Position numbers and translations under genes: made by a program. From Clostridia bacterium (GTDB taxonomy: Bacteria > Bacillota > Clostridia > Oscillospirales > Acutalibacteraceae): DNA of 56,667 bases. Location: contig JAFSBZ010000040.1 of NCBI GenBank assembly GCA_017437005.1, positions 1 to 56,667 of the forward strand, written 5' to 3'. This document shows, in pieces, positions 1-6,701 of this stretch. Position 1 is the stretch's first letter, and every line of letters starts with the position of its first letter. Below the pieces are notes generated by a model that saw only the letters and a list, made by a program, of their open reading frames with translations, ran no database searches and was not told the DNA's origin.

Positions 1-54
1 CACAGTTGTTTTTCCAACTCCCATAGTGCCACCAATCATATATAAAGTTTTCAT
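1..54 (-). CDS. P-loop kinase/ATPase, N-terminal fragment
   Basis: Only the first 18 codons lie in the window. They read MKTLYMIGGTMGVGKTTV, a Walker A (GxxxxGKT) directly at the N-terminus, as in small AAA-type nucleotide kinases and zeta-like ATPases. An ATG at 57 is also possible, but the AGGTG ribosome-binding site sits 6 bases before the ATG at 54 and only 3 before the other. Substrate cannot be judged from this fragment. Confidence 0.7.
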   Translation of the reverse strand, partial: MKTLYMIGGTMGVGKTTV

Positions 55-129
55 CATTCACACCTACAAATTCTTATTTATGGTTAGTTGTATTATAACA
101 CAACTTGACTAACAAAGAAAGAGAATATT

Positions 130-167
130 AAAAACACCCACAGTTTTTAAAAACTACGGGTGTTTTT
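130..167. terminator. bidirectional terminator-like hairpin
   Basis: AAAAACACCC pairs with GGGTGTTTTT, with an inner AGTTTTT/AAAAACT stem. A/T tracts on both sides allow use in either direction. It separates the kinase gene from the tRNA-Glu region. Confidence 0.6.
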
Positions 168-200
168 GTGGCGTGTTGTACTGTCCTTAACTGTACGACT

Positions 201-376
201 CTTATAGGTGTTCGTTCCTTTTGTATTTCTTTATCAATGTTTGTGAGATTCGCTCGGCGGACATCGCCGCCGACACGCACCCGTACTTTCTAAATGTCCA
301 CCGGACATTTAGAATCGACTAACGTCGACCGTACTTTTCGAATCTCGTACGGCAAAATAAAAAGAACACCTATAAG
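201..376 (-). repeat. hairpin-rich non-coding element downstream of tRNA-Glu
   Basis: No gene is seen here. The stretch is bounded by a perfect 13-bp inverted repeat (CTTATAGGTGTTC at 201-213, its complement at 364-376). It contains a hairpin with loop region GTCCACCGGAC, a CGGCG/CGCCG hairpin, and a 16-bp inverted copy of the tRNA-Glu T-arm (337-352 against 400-415). On the minus strand GAGCGAATCTC near 246-256 looks like a decayed direct T-arm copy. It resembles the inserts at the tRNA-Thr(CGU) and tRNA-Ser loci. Confidence 0.55.
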
Positions 377-393
377 GGTGTTCTTTTTATTTT
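354..393 (-). terminator. terminator of the tRNA-Met/tRNA-Glu transcript
   Basis: A 17-bp near-perfect stem (AATAAAAAGAACACC and complement) with loop TATAA lies directly after the tRNA-Glu CCA end. The AT-rich arms make it bidirectional. Confidence 0.75.
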
Positions 394-468
394 GGTGACC
401 CGTACGAGATTCGAACTCGTGTTACCGCCGTGAAAGGGCGGTGTCTTAGGCCTCTTGACCAACGGGCC
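393..468 (-). tRNA. tRNA-Glu (UUC)
   Basis: Cloverleaf of 76 nt with encoded CCA. Acceptor GGCCCGT/ACGGGTC (one G-U), anticodon loop CTTTCAC (anticodon UUC), T-loop TTCGAAT. Co-transcribed behind tRNA-Met. Confidence 0.95.
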
Positions 469-472
469 GTAT

Positions 473-549
473 TGGTGGCTGTAATTGGATTCGAACCAAT
501 GACACCACGGGTATGAACCGTGTGCTCTAGCCAACTGAGCTATACAGCC
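473..549 (-). tRNA. tRNA-Met (CAU), elongator type
   Basis: 77 nt with encoded CCA. Acceptor GGCTGTA/TACAGCC, anticodon loop TTCATAC. The anticodon stem lacks the GGG/CCC pairs of initiator tRNA, so elongator Met is favoured; a lysidine-type tRNA-Ile is less likely. Confidence 0.9.
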
Positions 550-580
550 ATTTCGCAGTGCTTTTTCGCCGTGCCAAGAT

Positions 581-609
581 ATTATATATTCTATAGCACA
601 ATTTGTCAA
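581..609 (-). promoter_or_regulatory. promoter of tRNA-Met/tRNA-Glu
   Basis: Perfect consensus on the minus strand: TTGACA (609-604), 17-bp spacer, TATAAT (586-581), about 30 bp before tRNA-Met. Confidence 0.9.
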
Positions 610-619
610 GAAAAATTTT

Positions 620-653
620 AAAAAATTTACGGACAAATTTAATTTGCCCGTAA
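620..653 (-). terminator. terminator of the 659-1249 gene
   Basis: On the minus strand TTACGGGCAAAT and ATTTGTCCGTAA form the stem, followed by a T run, 5 bases after the stop codon. Confidence 0.8.
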
Positions 654-658
654 AATCA

Positions 659-1249
659 CTAAATATCAGTGCTGTTTTCTACAATATTGCAGTAAATCAT
701 ATTGTAGCCAAACGCCGATTCGCTGTTCTTAACAAAAAGTGAAACCGCCTTTTTGGGTTTGCCCGCCGCATCGTGCTCGTTAATTACAACATCGCTAACA
801 ACTGTATAGCTGCCGTCTTCATTTTCCTTGATTGATACTATCTTGTGTTGATAGCTTGTATATCCTCGCGGAATTATATAAAGAAAGCCTTCAAGCTGTG
901 GGCAATCAGCATTGATTGCAGACATATCGGCAATCTCGATACCATACATATCCTTAACAAAATCTTTTACATATATATTAGAGATAAAATCTTCATTTTC
1001 GCTGTCGCGTAAATCGAGCAATGCCAATGATGCATTATTTACAATTGTATCGGCATTATCAAAATCGCTGTTATACACAAAATTATGGTTAAGCATATTA
1101 AGAAAACGAGTTTTATTTACACTTGATTGTGTGTCTGTTTCTACCGCAGCAGACACTTTTGTTCCCTCGTTAACCGCAGGAGCAATAAACGACGAACAAA
1201 TTACTAAAACAATAGCGCACATAATAAGACTTAACGCCTTTTTCATCAT
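659..1249 (-). CDS. exported protein of unknown function
   Basis: I do not recognise the family. The 196-aa product begins with a signal peptide: MMKKA, then a hydrophobic stretch to about residue 25, with possible cleavage after the VSA at about 32-34. The rest is acidic and about 160 aa long, with no cysteines in a lipobox position and no anchor, so it is probably secreted. AAGGAG lies 6 bases before the first of two adjacent ATGs, which decides the start. The gene has its own terminator and stands alone between the tRNA-Met promoter and the divergent EF-G-like gene. Confidence 0.75.
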   Translation of the reverse strand: MMKKALSLIMCAIVLVICSSFIAPAVNEGTKVSAAVETDTQSSVNKTRFLNMLNHNFVYNSDFDNADTIVNNASLALLDLRDSENEDFISNIYVKDFVKDMYGIEIADMSAINADCPQLEGFLYIIPRGYTSYQHKIVSIKENEDGSYTVVSDVVINEHDAAGKPKKAVSLFVKNSESAFGYNMIYCNIVENSTDI

Positions 1250-1319
1250 CTACAACTCCTTCCACATACTTGATGTACTATATTATATAGGTAAATATAT
1301 AAAATTTTAAGCAACAATT

Positions 1320-1425
1320 TGGTTACAAATGTTTTCAATTTTGTAACTTTTAAGGGCTAAAGGTTACAAAAAAGTACATTTTGTGACTTTTAGACAAAAA
1401 ATTCTAAAAGTGTTGAAAATTTTAG
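1320..1425. promoter_or_regulatory. inverted GTTACAA motifs
   Basis: GGTTACAAA...TTTTGTAAC at about 1320-1350 and AGGTTACAAA...TTTGTGAC at about 1363-1389 form two imperfect inverted repeats upstream of the EF-G-like promoter. A related perfect palindrome occurs at 6430-6452. They could be operators or weak hairpins; the role is not known. Confidence 0.3.
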
Positions 1426-1454
1426 TTGTAATTGCCAATTAAATGTGTTATACT
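1426..1454 (+). promoter_or_regulatory. promoter of the EF-G-like gene
   Basis: TTGTAA, 17-bp spacer, TATACT. The roughly 45-nt leader contains a GAACTC/GAGTTC hairpin (about 1467-1485) just before the AAGGAGG ribosome-binding site. Confidence 0.7.
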
Positions 1455-1504
1455 TGTTTGTACACAGAACTCTGATATAGAGTTCGCCAAAGGAGGATAC
1501 ACTT

Positions 1505-3544
1505 ATGAAAAACTATTCAGCTGAACAAATCAAAAACATAGCCTTTTTAGGCCACGGTAATTCCGGTAAATCTACGCTTGCAAGTAGCGTGCTTTATTAC
1601 GGAAAAGCAATTGAGCGAATAGGTAATACTTCAGAAGGTACCTCGGTTTTCGATTTTGATGCAGAAGAAAAGAAACGTGGCTGCTCAGTTTCAACCTCGG
1701 TTTATGCAATGGAAAAGGACGGAGTTAAATTAAATCTTATTGATGCTCCGGGACTTTTTGACTTTGCTGGCGGAGTAAGTGAGGCATTAGCAGCAGCCGA
1801 CAGTGTTATTGTTACTATTTCGGGTAAATCAGGTCTTACCGTAGGTGCCAAACAATCTTTTGAAAAGGCTCGTGCCGCAGGCAAAGCAGTTGGCTTTTTT
1901 ATCGGTAAGCTTGATTCTACACACGCACACTTCTATCGCGTTATTTCCGCACTTGTTGCAAACTACGGCGCAGTTGTTTGTCCGGTTGTAGTGCCTTACA
2001 TAGAGGAAGATGCCGTAAAATGTTACGTTGACTTGGTTTCTAACAAGGCTTACACCGTAGATGGTATCGCACTTTCCGAAACTGATATGCCCGACAGCTC
2101 CGAGGTTAACGGAATGCGTGAAATGCTTATCGAAGCAGTAGCTTCTACCGACGAAGCTTTAATGGAAAAATACTTTGAAGGCGAAGAGCTTACCGCCGAC
2201 GAAATAACAATTGGTCTTAAAACAGGTGTTGCAAGTGGTGATATTTGCCCAGTATATTGCGGTGTACAGCTTACAGGTAACGCAATCGGTCTTTTTACCG
2301 ACAGCATTGCTGATATTATGCCATCCGCTGCTGACAGCACCTACACCTTAGAAAGCGGTGTTAAGGTAACATTAGATGCCGCTAAAGAAAATGCGCTGTT
2401 TGTATTTAAAACTATTGCCGATCCATTTGTTGGCAAGCTTTCATACTTTAAGGTTCTCTCGGGTAAAATTACAGGTGATATGAAGCTTAAAAATGCCCGC
2501 ACAGGTGAAGAAGAACGTCTTTCAAAGGTTATGTGGCTCAAAGGCGGCAAACAAGAAGATGCTACCGAAATTTGTGCCGGAGATATAGGCTCAGTTTCAA
2601 AGTTGGGTGACACAATTACAGGTGATACCTTATCAGCAACAGGTACCGTAGCAGTGGCCGCTATTGACTTCCCTTATCCAAACCTTAAAACCGCCATCTA
2701 TCCCGCAAAGAAGGGTGACGAAGAAAAAATCAGTTCGGGTCTTAACAGAATTATGGAAGAGGATCCTACCCTTAAGGTAGAAAATGATACCGAGACACGT
2801 GAGCTTGTTATGAGCACTCTTGGTGAACAGCACACCGATATTGTTGTATCAAAGCTTAAAGCCAAGTTTGGATGTGATGTTGTTCTTCAAAAACCAAAGA
2901 TTGCTTACCGCGAAACCATTCAAAAGGCAGTCAAAGCGCAAGGCAGACACAAAAAGCAATCGGGCGGTCACGGTCAGTTTGGTGACGTTTGGATTGAGTT
3001 CGAACCATGCGATAGCCCTGAGCTTATATTTGAAGAAAAGGTATTCGGTGGCGCAGTACCAAAGAACTTCTTCCCCGCTGTTGAAAAAGGCTTGCGCGAC
3101 TCTACCTTAAAGGGTGTTCTTGCAGGTTATCCGATGGTTGGCATCAAGGCAACACTTGTTGACGGCTCCTACCACCCTGTTGACTCATCTGAAATGGCGT
3201 TTAAGATGGCTGCATCAATCGCCTTTAAAGAGGGTATATCTAACGCAAGCCCTGTATTGCTTGAGCCTATCAGCACCCTTAAGGTTTTGGTTCCCGATGA
3301 TATGCTCGGTGACGTTATTGGCGATATCAACAAGCGTCGCGGCAGAATTATCGGTATGAATCCTATGGAAAACAAAATGCAAGAAATTATCGGTGAAGTA
3401 CCAACAGCCGAAATGTCTGATTTCTCAACCGCTATGCGTTCGCTAACCCAAGGCACTGCAACCTTTACATTAGAATTTGCAAGATACGAAACAGTACCTG
3501 CAAATATTGCGGCAAAGGTTATTGAGGACTCAAATAAGGAATAA
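1505..3544 (+). CDS. elongation factor G-like translation GTPase
   Basis: A 679-aa EF-G paralog, close to full EF-G length. G1 is GHGNSGKST (residues 16-24), G3 is DAPG, and the C-terminal domains IV/V are typical (for example GQFGDVWIEFEP and LVPDDMLGDVIGDINKRRG). G4 reads GKLD instead of NKxD, and the G1 region is GHGNSGK rather than AHxDAGK. It therefore belongs to the divergent EF-G-like family rather than to housekeeping fusA. Presumed cytosolic ribosome-associated GTPase; exact role unknown. AAGGAGG lies 8 bases before the ATG. Single-gene unit with its own promoter and terminator. Confidence 0.9.
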   Translation: MKNYSAEQIKNIAFLGHGNSGKSTLASSVLYYGKAIERIGNTSEGTSVFDFDAEEKKRGCSVSTSVYAMEKDGVKLNLIDAPGLFDFAGGVSEALAAADSVIVTISGKSGLTVGAKQSFEKARAAGKAVGFFIGKLDSTHAHFYRVISALVANYGAVVCPVVVPYIEEDAVKCYVDLVSNKAYTVDGIALSETDMPDSSEVNGMREMLIEAVASTDEALMEKYFEGEELTADEITIGLKTGVASGDICPVYCGVQLTGNAIGLFTDSIADIMPSAADSTYTLESGVKVTLDAAKENALFVFKTIADPFVGKLSYFKVLSGKITGDMKLKNARTGEEERLSKVMWLKGGKQEDATEICAGDIGSVSKLGDTITGDTLSATGTVAVAAIDFPYPNLKTAIYPAKKGDEEKISSGLNRIMEEDPTLKVENDTETRELVMSTLGEQHTDIVVSKLKAKFGCDVVLQKPKIAYRETIQKAVKAQGRHKKQSGGHGQFGDVWIEFEPCDSPELIFEEKVFGGAVPKNFFPAVEKGLRDSTLKGVLAGYPMVGIKATLVDGSYHPVDSSEMAFKMAASIAFKEGISNASPVLLEPISTLKVLVPDDMLGDVIGDINKRRGRIIGMNPMENKMQEIIGEVPTAEMSDFSTAMRSLTQGTATFTLEFARYETVPANIAAKVIEDSNKE

Positions 3545-3560
3545 TAAATCAAAAATTTAC

Positions 3561-3589
3561 AGAGGCGAATAAATTCGCCTCTGTTTTTT
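3561..3589 (+). terminator. terminator of the EF-G-like gene
   Basis: AGAGGCGAA/TTCGCCTCT stem, loop TAAA, followed by GTTTTTT. Confidence 0.9.
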
Positions 3590-3590
3590 G

Positions 3591-3618
3591 TTGCAAAATT
3601 TTTATATTGTGTTACAAT
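3591..3618 (+). promoter_or_regulatory. promoter of the YitT-family gene
   Basis: TTGCAA, 16-bp spacer, TACAAT, immediately after the preceding terminator. It places the transcript start just before GGGTGA and so supports the ATG at 3636 over an in-frame start at 3588. Confidence 0.65.
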
Positions 3619-3635
3619 GTCTTTGGGTGATAAAA

Positions 3636-4526
3636 ATGAAAGTATTTAAAAAATTAAGCGCATACCTTTTTGTGATTTTAGCGGCAATTTTACTTGCGTT
3701 TACCTACCAACTTTTTATTGTAAAAAATAACTTCGCCCCTGCAGGTATTAACGGTATCGCCACTATGATACAGTACAAAACAGGGTTCAGCATTGGTTAT
3801 ATGTCACTTATAATAAATGTTCCACTTTGTTTACTTGCTTACTTTTTTGTAAACCGTGATTTTGCAAAAAAATCGTTGTTGTTTTGCCTTGTTTACTCTT
3901 TTGTGTATTTAGGATTACAGCAGATGGAATTTACGGGCTTTCAGTACGATGCCGGTGGGCACGACACTATATACCCTGTAATAATAAGCGGTACCTTAGG
4001 TGGTCTTGTCTACGGTATGTGCGCGCGTCACAACGCCTCTACAGGCGGTACAGATATAATTTCAAAATATATTAGTATAAAAAAGCCTTATCTTAATTTC
4101 TTTTGGATAACCCTCACTCTTAATGCCATAGTTGCAGTTGTTTCGTTTTTTGTATATTCAAAACCCGATACATCGGGCAATATGACCTACGACTACAAAC
4201 CTGTTTGCCTATGTATAATTTATTGCTTTATATCCACTTTTCTCGGCAACATTATTATTCAAGGCTCAAAGCAAGCATATAAGTTTACGGTTATAACCAC
4301 CCATGCCGATGAAATAAGCTCCGAGGTTTTACAAAAATTACGTCACGGCGCCACAAAGCTTTCCGCTGTTGGCGCATATAAAAAGGAAGCAAAGGATGTT
4401 TTGATATGCGTTGTAAACAAGCATCAGATTATAGATTTTCAAGACATACTTAAAAAATACGATAACACATTTTCCTTTGTTGAAAACGTAGGTAACACTT
4501 TTGGTAATTTTACAAAAGTAAAGTAG
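3636..4526 (+). CDS. YitT family membrane protein
   Basis: A 296-aa protein with an N-terminal DUF161-type membrane region of about five hydrophobic segments (residues about 8-210). A C-terminal soluble DUF2179-type domain follows (about 215-295, from KFTVITTHADEIS to the end). This two-part order is characteristic of YitT/YpjC/YqfU proteins, whose transport function is not settled. GGGTGATAAAA precedes the ATG. The next gene starts about 50 bp downstream from its own promoter. Confidence 0.88.
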   Translation: MKVFKKLSAYLFVILAAILLAFTYQLFIVKNNFAPAGINGIATMIQYKTGFSIGYMSLIINVPLCLLAYFFVNRDFAKKSLLFCLVYSFVYLGLQQMEFTGFQYDAGGHDTIYPVIISGTLGGLVYGMCARHNASTGGTDIISKYISIKKPYLNFFWITLTLNAIVAVVSFFVYSKPDTSGNMTYDYKPVCLCIIYCFISTFLGNIIIQGSKQAYKFTVITTHADEISSEVLQKLRHGATKLSAVGAYKKEAKDVLICVVNKHQIIDFQDILKKYDNTFSFVENVGNTFGNFTKVK

Positions 4527-4542
4527 TGTTAACATTTTATTA

Positions 4543-4571
4543 TTGAATTGATAGAAAAATTATTATATAAT
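4543..4571 (+). promoter_or_regulatory. promoter of the XRE-type regulator
   Basis: TTGAAT, 17-bp spacer, TATAAT. The predicted transcript start falls on or next to the ATG at 4578. Confidence 0.75.
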
Positions 4572-4577
4572 ACCTTT

Positions 4578-5177
4578 ATGAAAGGAAGTGAACAACCCGT
4601 GCCATTCACCGAAGAAGGTCTTAAAAAACAATTTGCAAATAATCTATGCCATTATCGAAAACAATTAGGTCTTACTCAAACCGAGCTTGCTGAAAAACTT
4701 AATTATTCGGACAAATCCATTTCCAAATGGGAACGAGGCGACGGCCTGCCCGACCTTTTGGTAACATCTCGTCTTGCTGATATATTTGGACTTACAATAA
4801 ACGATATGGTTGCTGAAAAACCGCGTCGTAGATTGATGACAACCCGAAACAAAACAATAATTACACTTTTATCAATCGGTGTTGCATGGCTTGTTGCTAC
4901 AGTCCTTTTCTTTTTGTTTGAAATCTTATTCCCCGATATTAAAATGTGGTGGATGTTTTACATATATGCAATTCCTGTAAGCGCTATAGTTGGAATTGTC
5001 TTTTCTTGTGTATGGTGGAAAAAAATACATCTATTTGCCGCAATATCAACACTCATTTGGTCAGTAGCGCTTTGTATTATGCTAACCGTTAATCTTCATA
5101 AAATATCGCTTATTTTTATTGTAGCCGCGGTTTTACAAATCCTTACTATTTTATGGTTCTTAATTAAAAAACAGTAA
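4578..5177 (+). CDS. XRE-family regulator with membrane domain
   Basis: About 199 aa. An N-terminal Cro/C1-type helix-turn-helix (about residues 20-75; motif QTELAEKLNYSDKSISKWER) is followed by four hydrophobic segments to the C-terminus, giving a membrane-tethered DNA-binding protein. The start is uncertain: ATG 4578 would be leaderless, because it coincides with the expected transcript start. GTG 4599 has AAGGAAG about 10 bases upstream and gives a 192-aa product. Signal and targets cannot be inferred. It ends in a terminator shared with the convergent 3D/G5 gene. Confidence 0.85.
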   Translation: MKGSEQPVPFTEEGLKKQFANNLCHYRKQLGLTQTELAEKLNYSDKSISKWERGDGLPDLLVTSRLADIFGLTINDMVAEKPRRRLMTTRNKTIITLLSIGVAWLVATVLFFLFEILFPDIKMWWMFYIYAIPVSAIVGIVFSCVWWKKIHLFAAISTLIWSVALCIMLTVNLHKISLIFIVAAVLQILTILWFLIKKQ

Positions 5178-5183
5178 AAAAGC

Positions 5184-5210
5184 AAACGCCCAAGAAAATC
5201 TTGGGCGTTT
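5184..5210. terminator. bidirectional terminator
   Basis: AAACGCCCAAGA/TCTTGGGCGTTT stem between the convergent XRE gene and 3D/G5 gene, with A/T tracts on both sides. Confidence 0.85.
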
Positions 5211-5214
5211 AATA

Positions 5215-6279
5215 TTACTCTAATATATAAATTTCAACATTACGTCTGCCAAAGGCTGTACATGCTGCCTTACTTGACATAAACAAGTCAACATTGTTAG
5301 GACGGCTTTTGATAAATCCGCCTGTATCAGCCGCTACAGCATAACCATAAATGTAAGTACCATCACTTGATTTAATGTACATTTTAGTTCCGTATGGAAT
5401 TACATTAGGATTAACCGCAATATAACCCGGCTGTGGCGCTACACCTGTTGAACAGTTATTACCTGTATAGGTATAAGCAGTAGCCTGAACGGTAATATGC
5501 TTTTTAAAGTTAACGGGATTTCCGTTTTCGTCAAGCTCAATTGTAGGGGCTGCAAGGGTTGAAACTGTTTTTACACTTTCACTTGTAGTAACAGCAGCCT
5601 TTTTGGTGCCAATGGTTTTTGTGCCATCAACCGCAGCACTGAGTGTGATTCTACTATCAACAACAGTTTCTACTGTTACGCCGTTTACAACCTTTGCAGT
5701 GTAATTAACCTGCTGTTCGCCATCCTTACCCTCAGAAAGAGTGGTTGTTCCGGCATCTAATTTAGATGAATAAACTGTTTTTACATTGCAAGGAATTGCT
5801 TCGGTATAGCTACCTGTAACATAATCGATGTTTGTATAATCAATATACGCTGTATCACTTATTACGGTATCGAGTGAAGGTTCAACCATATCGTGATTAT
5901 CAACTGTAAAGCCTGCATTTGCAAGAATTTCAGCTACAGTAGACTGAATAGCACCTGTCTCGATAGTTTTTTCGCCAACAGTAATATAAACAGGAAATTT
6001 GTACGCTAATGCGACGTTTGTTATATTATCAACGTCACTTACACTTAAAACCTTGTATTGTTCGGTACTAAAACCTGCAACGGTGATTGCATCGCTTACA
6101 TCGGTTGAAAGGGTATGAATTTTATGAGTATTTTCGCCATCTGTTATAGCGAATGTATTTACAGTACCAAAAAGCAAGGTTGCTGCAAAGATTGAGGCTA
6201 TTAAAAGTAAAGCCATAAACGGCACACGCATTTTTGCAATTTTGGCAAAAAGCGAACCGCTTTTGTTAAATCCAAGCAT
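5215..6279 (-). CDS. cell-wall protein with DUF348, G5 and 3D domains
   Basis: A 354-aa YabE/RpfB-like protein. An N-terminal membrane anchor or signal (about 18-42) is followed by DUF348-type ubiquitin-like repeats (about 50-165), a G5-like region (about 170-240) and a C-terminal 3D domain (about 265-354). The 3D domain shows its aspartates in AADTGGFIK and NNVDLFM. Such proteins remodel peptidoglycan. A longer in-frame start at 6411 is rejected because AAGGAG lies 7 bases before the ATG at 6279 and the promoter (6346-6374) lies inside the extension. Confidence 0.9.
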   Translation of the reverse strand: MLGFNKSGSLFAKIAKMRVPFMALLLIASIFAATLLFGTVNTFAITDGENTHKIHTLSTDVSDAITVAGFSTEQYKVLSVSDVDNITNVALAYKFPVYITVGEKTIETGAIQSTVAEILANAGFTVDNHDMVEPSLDTVISDTAYIDYTNIDYVTGSYTEAIPCNVKTVYSSKLDAGTTTLSEGKDGEQQVNYTAKVVNGVTVETVVDSRITLSAAVDGTKTIGTKKAAVTTSESVKTVSTLAAPTIELDENGNPVNFKKHITVQATAYTYTGNNCSTGVAPQPGYIAVNPNVIPYGTKMYIKSSDGTYIYGYAVAADTGGFIKSRPNNVDLFMSSKAACTAFGRRNVEIYILE

Positions 6280-6345
6280 CGAACGACTCCTTTTTAAATA
6301 TGTTTTACAATTTTTATTATATGTCGCTTTGCGGCGACGTTTGAT

Positions 6346-6374
6346 AGTATACCCTATTTTTTTAACTATGTCAA
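6346..6374 (-). promoter_or_regulatory. promoter of the 3D/G5 gene
   Basis: Minus strand TTGACA (6374-6369), 17-bp spacer, TATACT (6351-6346). A short GTCGC/GCGAC hairpin follows in the leader. Confidence 0.85.
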
Positions 6375-6638
6375 ACATATAAAAGCCATCGTTTTTGTTG
6401 AATTTGCACAAAATAATAGCGTTTTTAAAAAGGTTACAAGTTTGTAACCTTTTATTTTTGGGGGTTTATGTCAAAAAATGTCAATTTTATTGTCAAACCT
6501 TCCAAAATTGCCTTTTTACCCCTTTAAGGCATCTGCAACTATATATAGTATATCGCTTAAATTTAGTACATATAATAGTAAAATATGATGTTGTTTTTAT
6601 TTGCTTTTTTTACACTTAATTTTCACTAAAATTGCAAA
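6375..6638. other. intergenic AT-rich stretch with palindrome and TGTCAA repeats
   Basis: No gene is supported. It holds a perfect AGGTTACAA/TTGTAACCT palindrome (about 6430-6452) and three TGTCAA boxes (6469, 6479, 6491) spaced 10 and 12 bases. They could be regulator sites for the 3D/G5 gene but lie about 100 bp beyond its promoter. Confidence 0.35.
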
Positions 6639-6673
6639 ATACACTCACTGCAAATGCAGTGAGTGTATTTTTT
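6639..6673. terminator. terminator of the dockerin protein gene
   Basis: A 15-bp perfect stem (AATACACTCACTGCA and complement) with a T tract, downstream of the stop codon at 6702. Confidence 0.85.
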
Positions 6674-6701
6674 AAAAGAAACTATAGTCAATTAATAACA
6701 A

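Noticed and set aside
370-636. 88-codon frame over the tRNA genes (and frames at 55430-56095)
   Set aside because: They lie over tRNAs, terminators and hairpin repeats and contain the usual tRNA-derived peptides.
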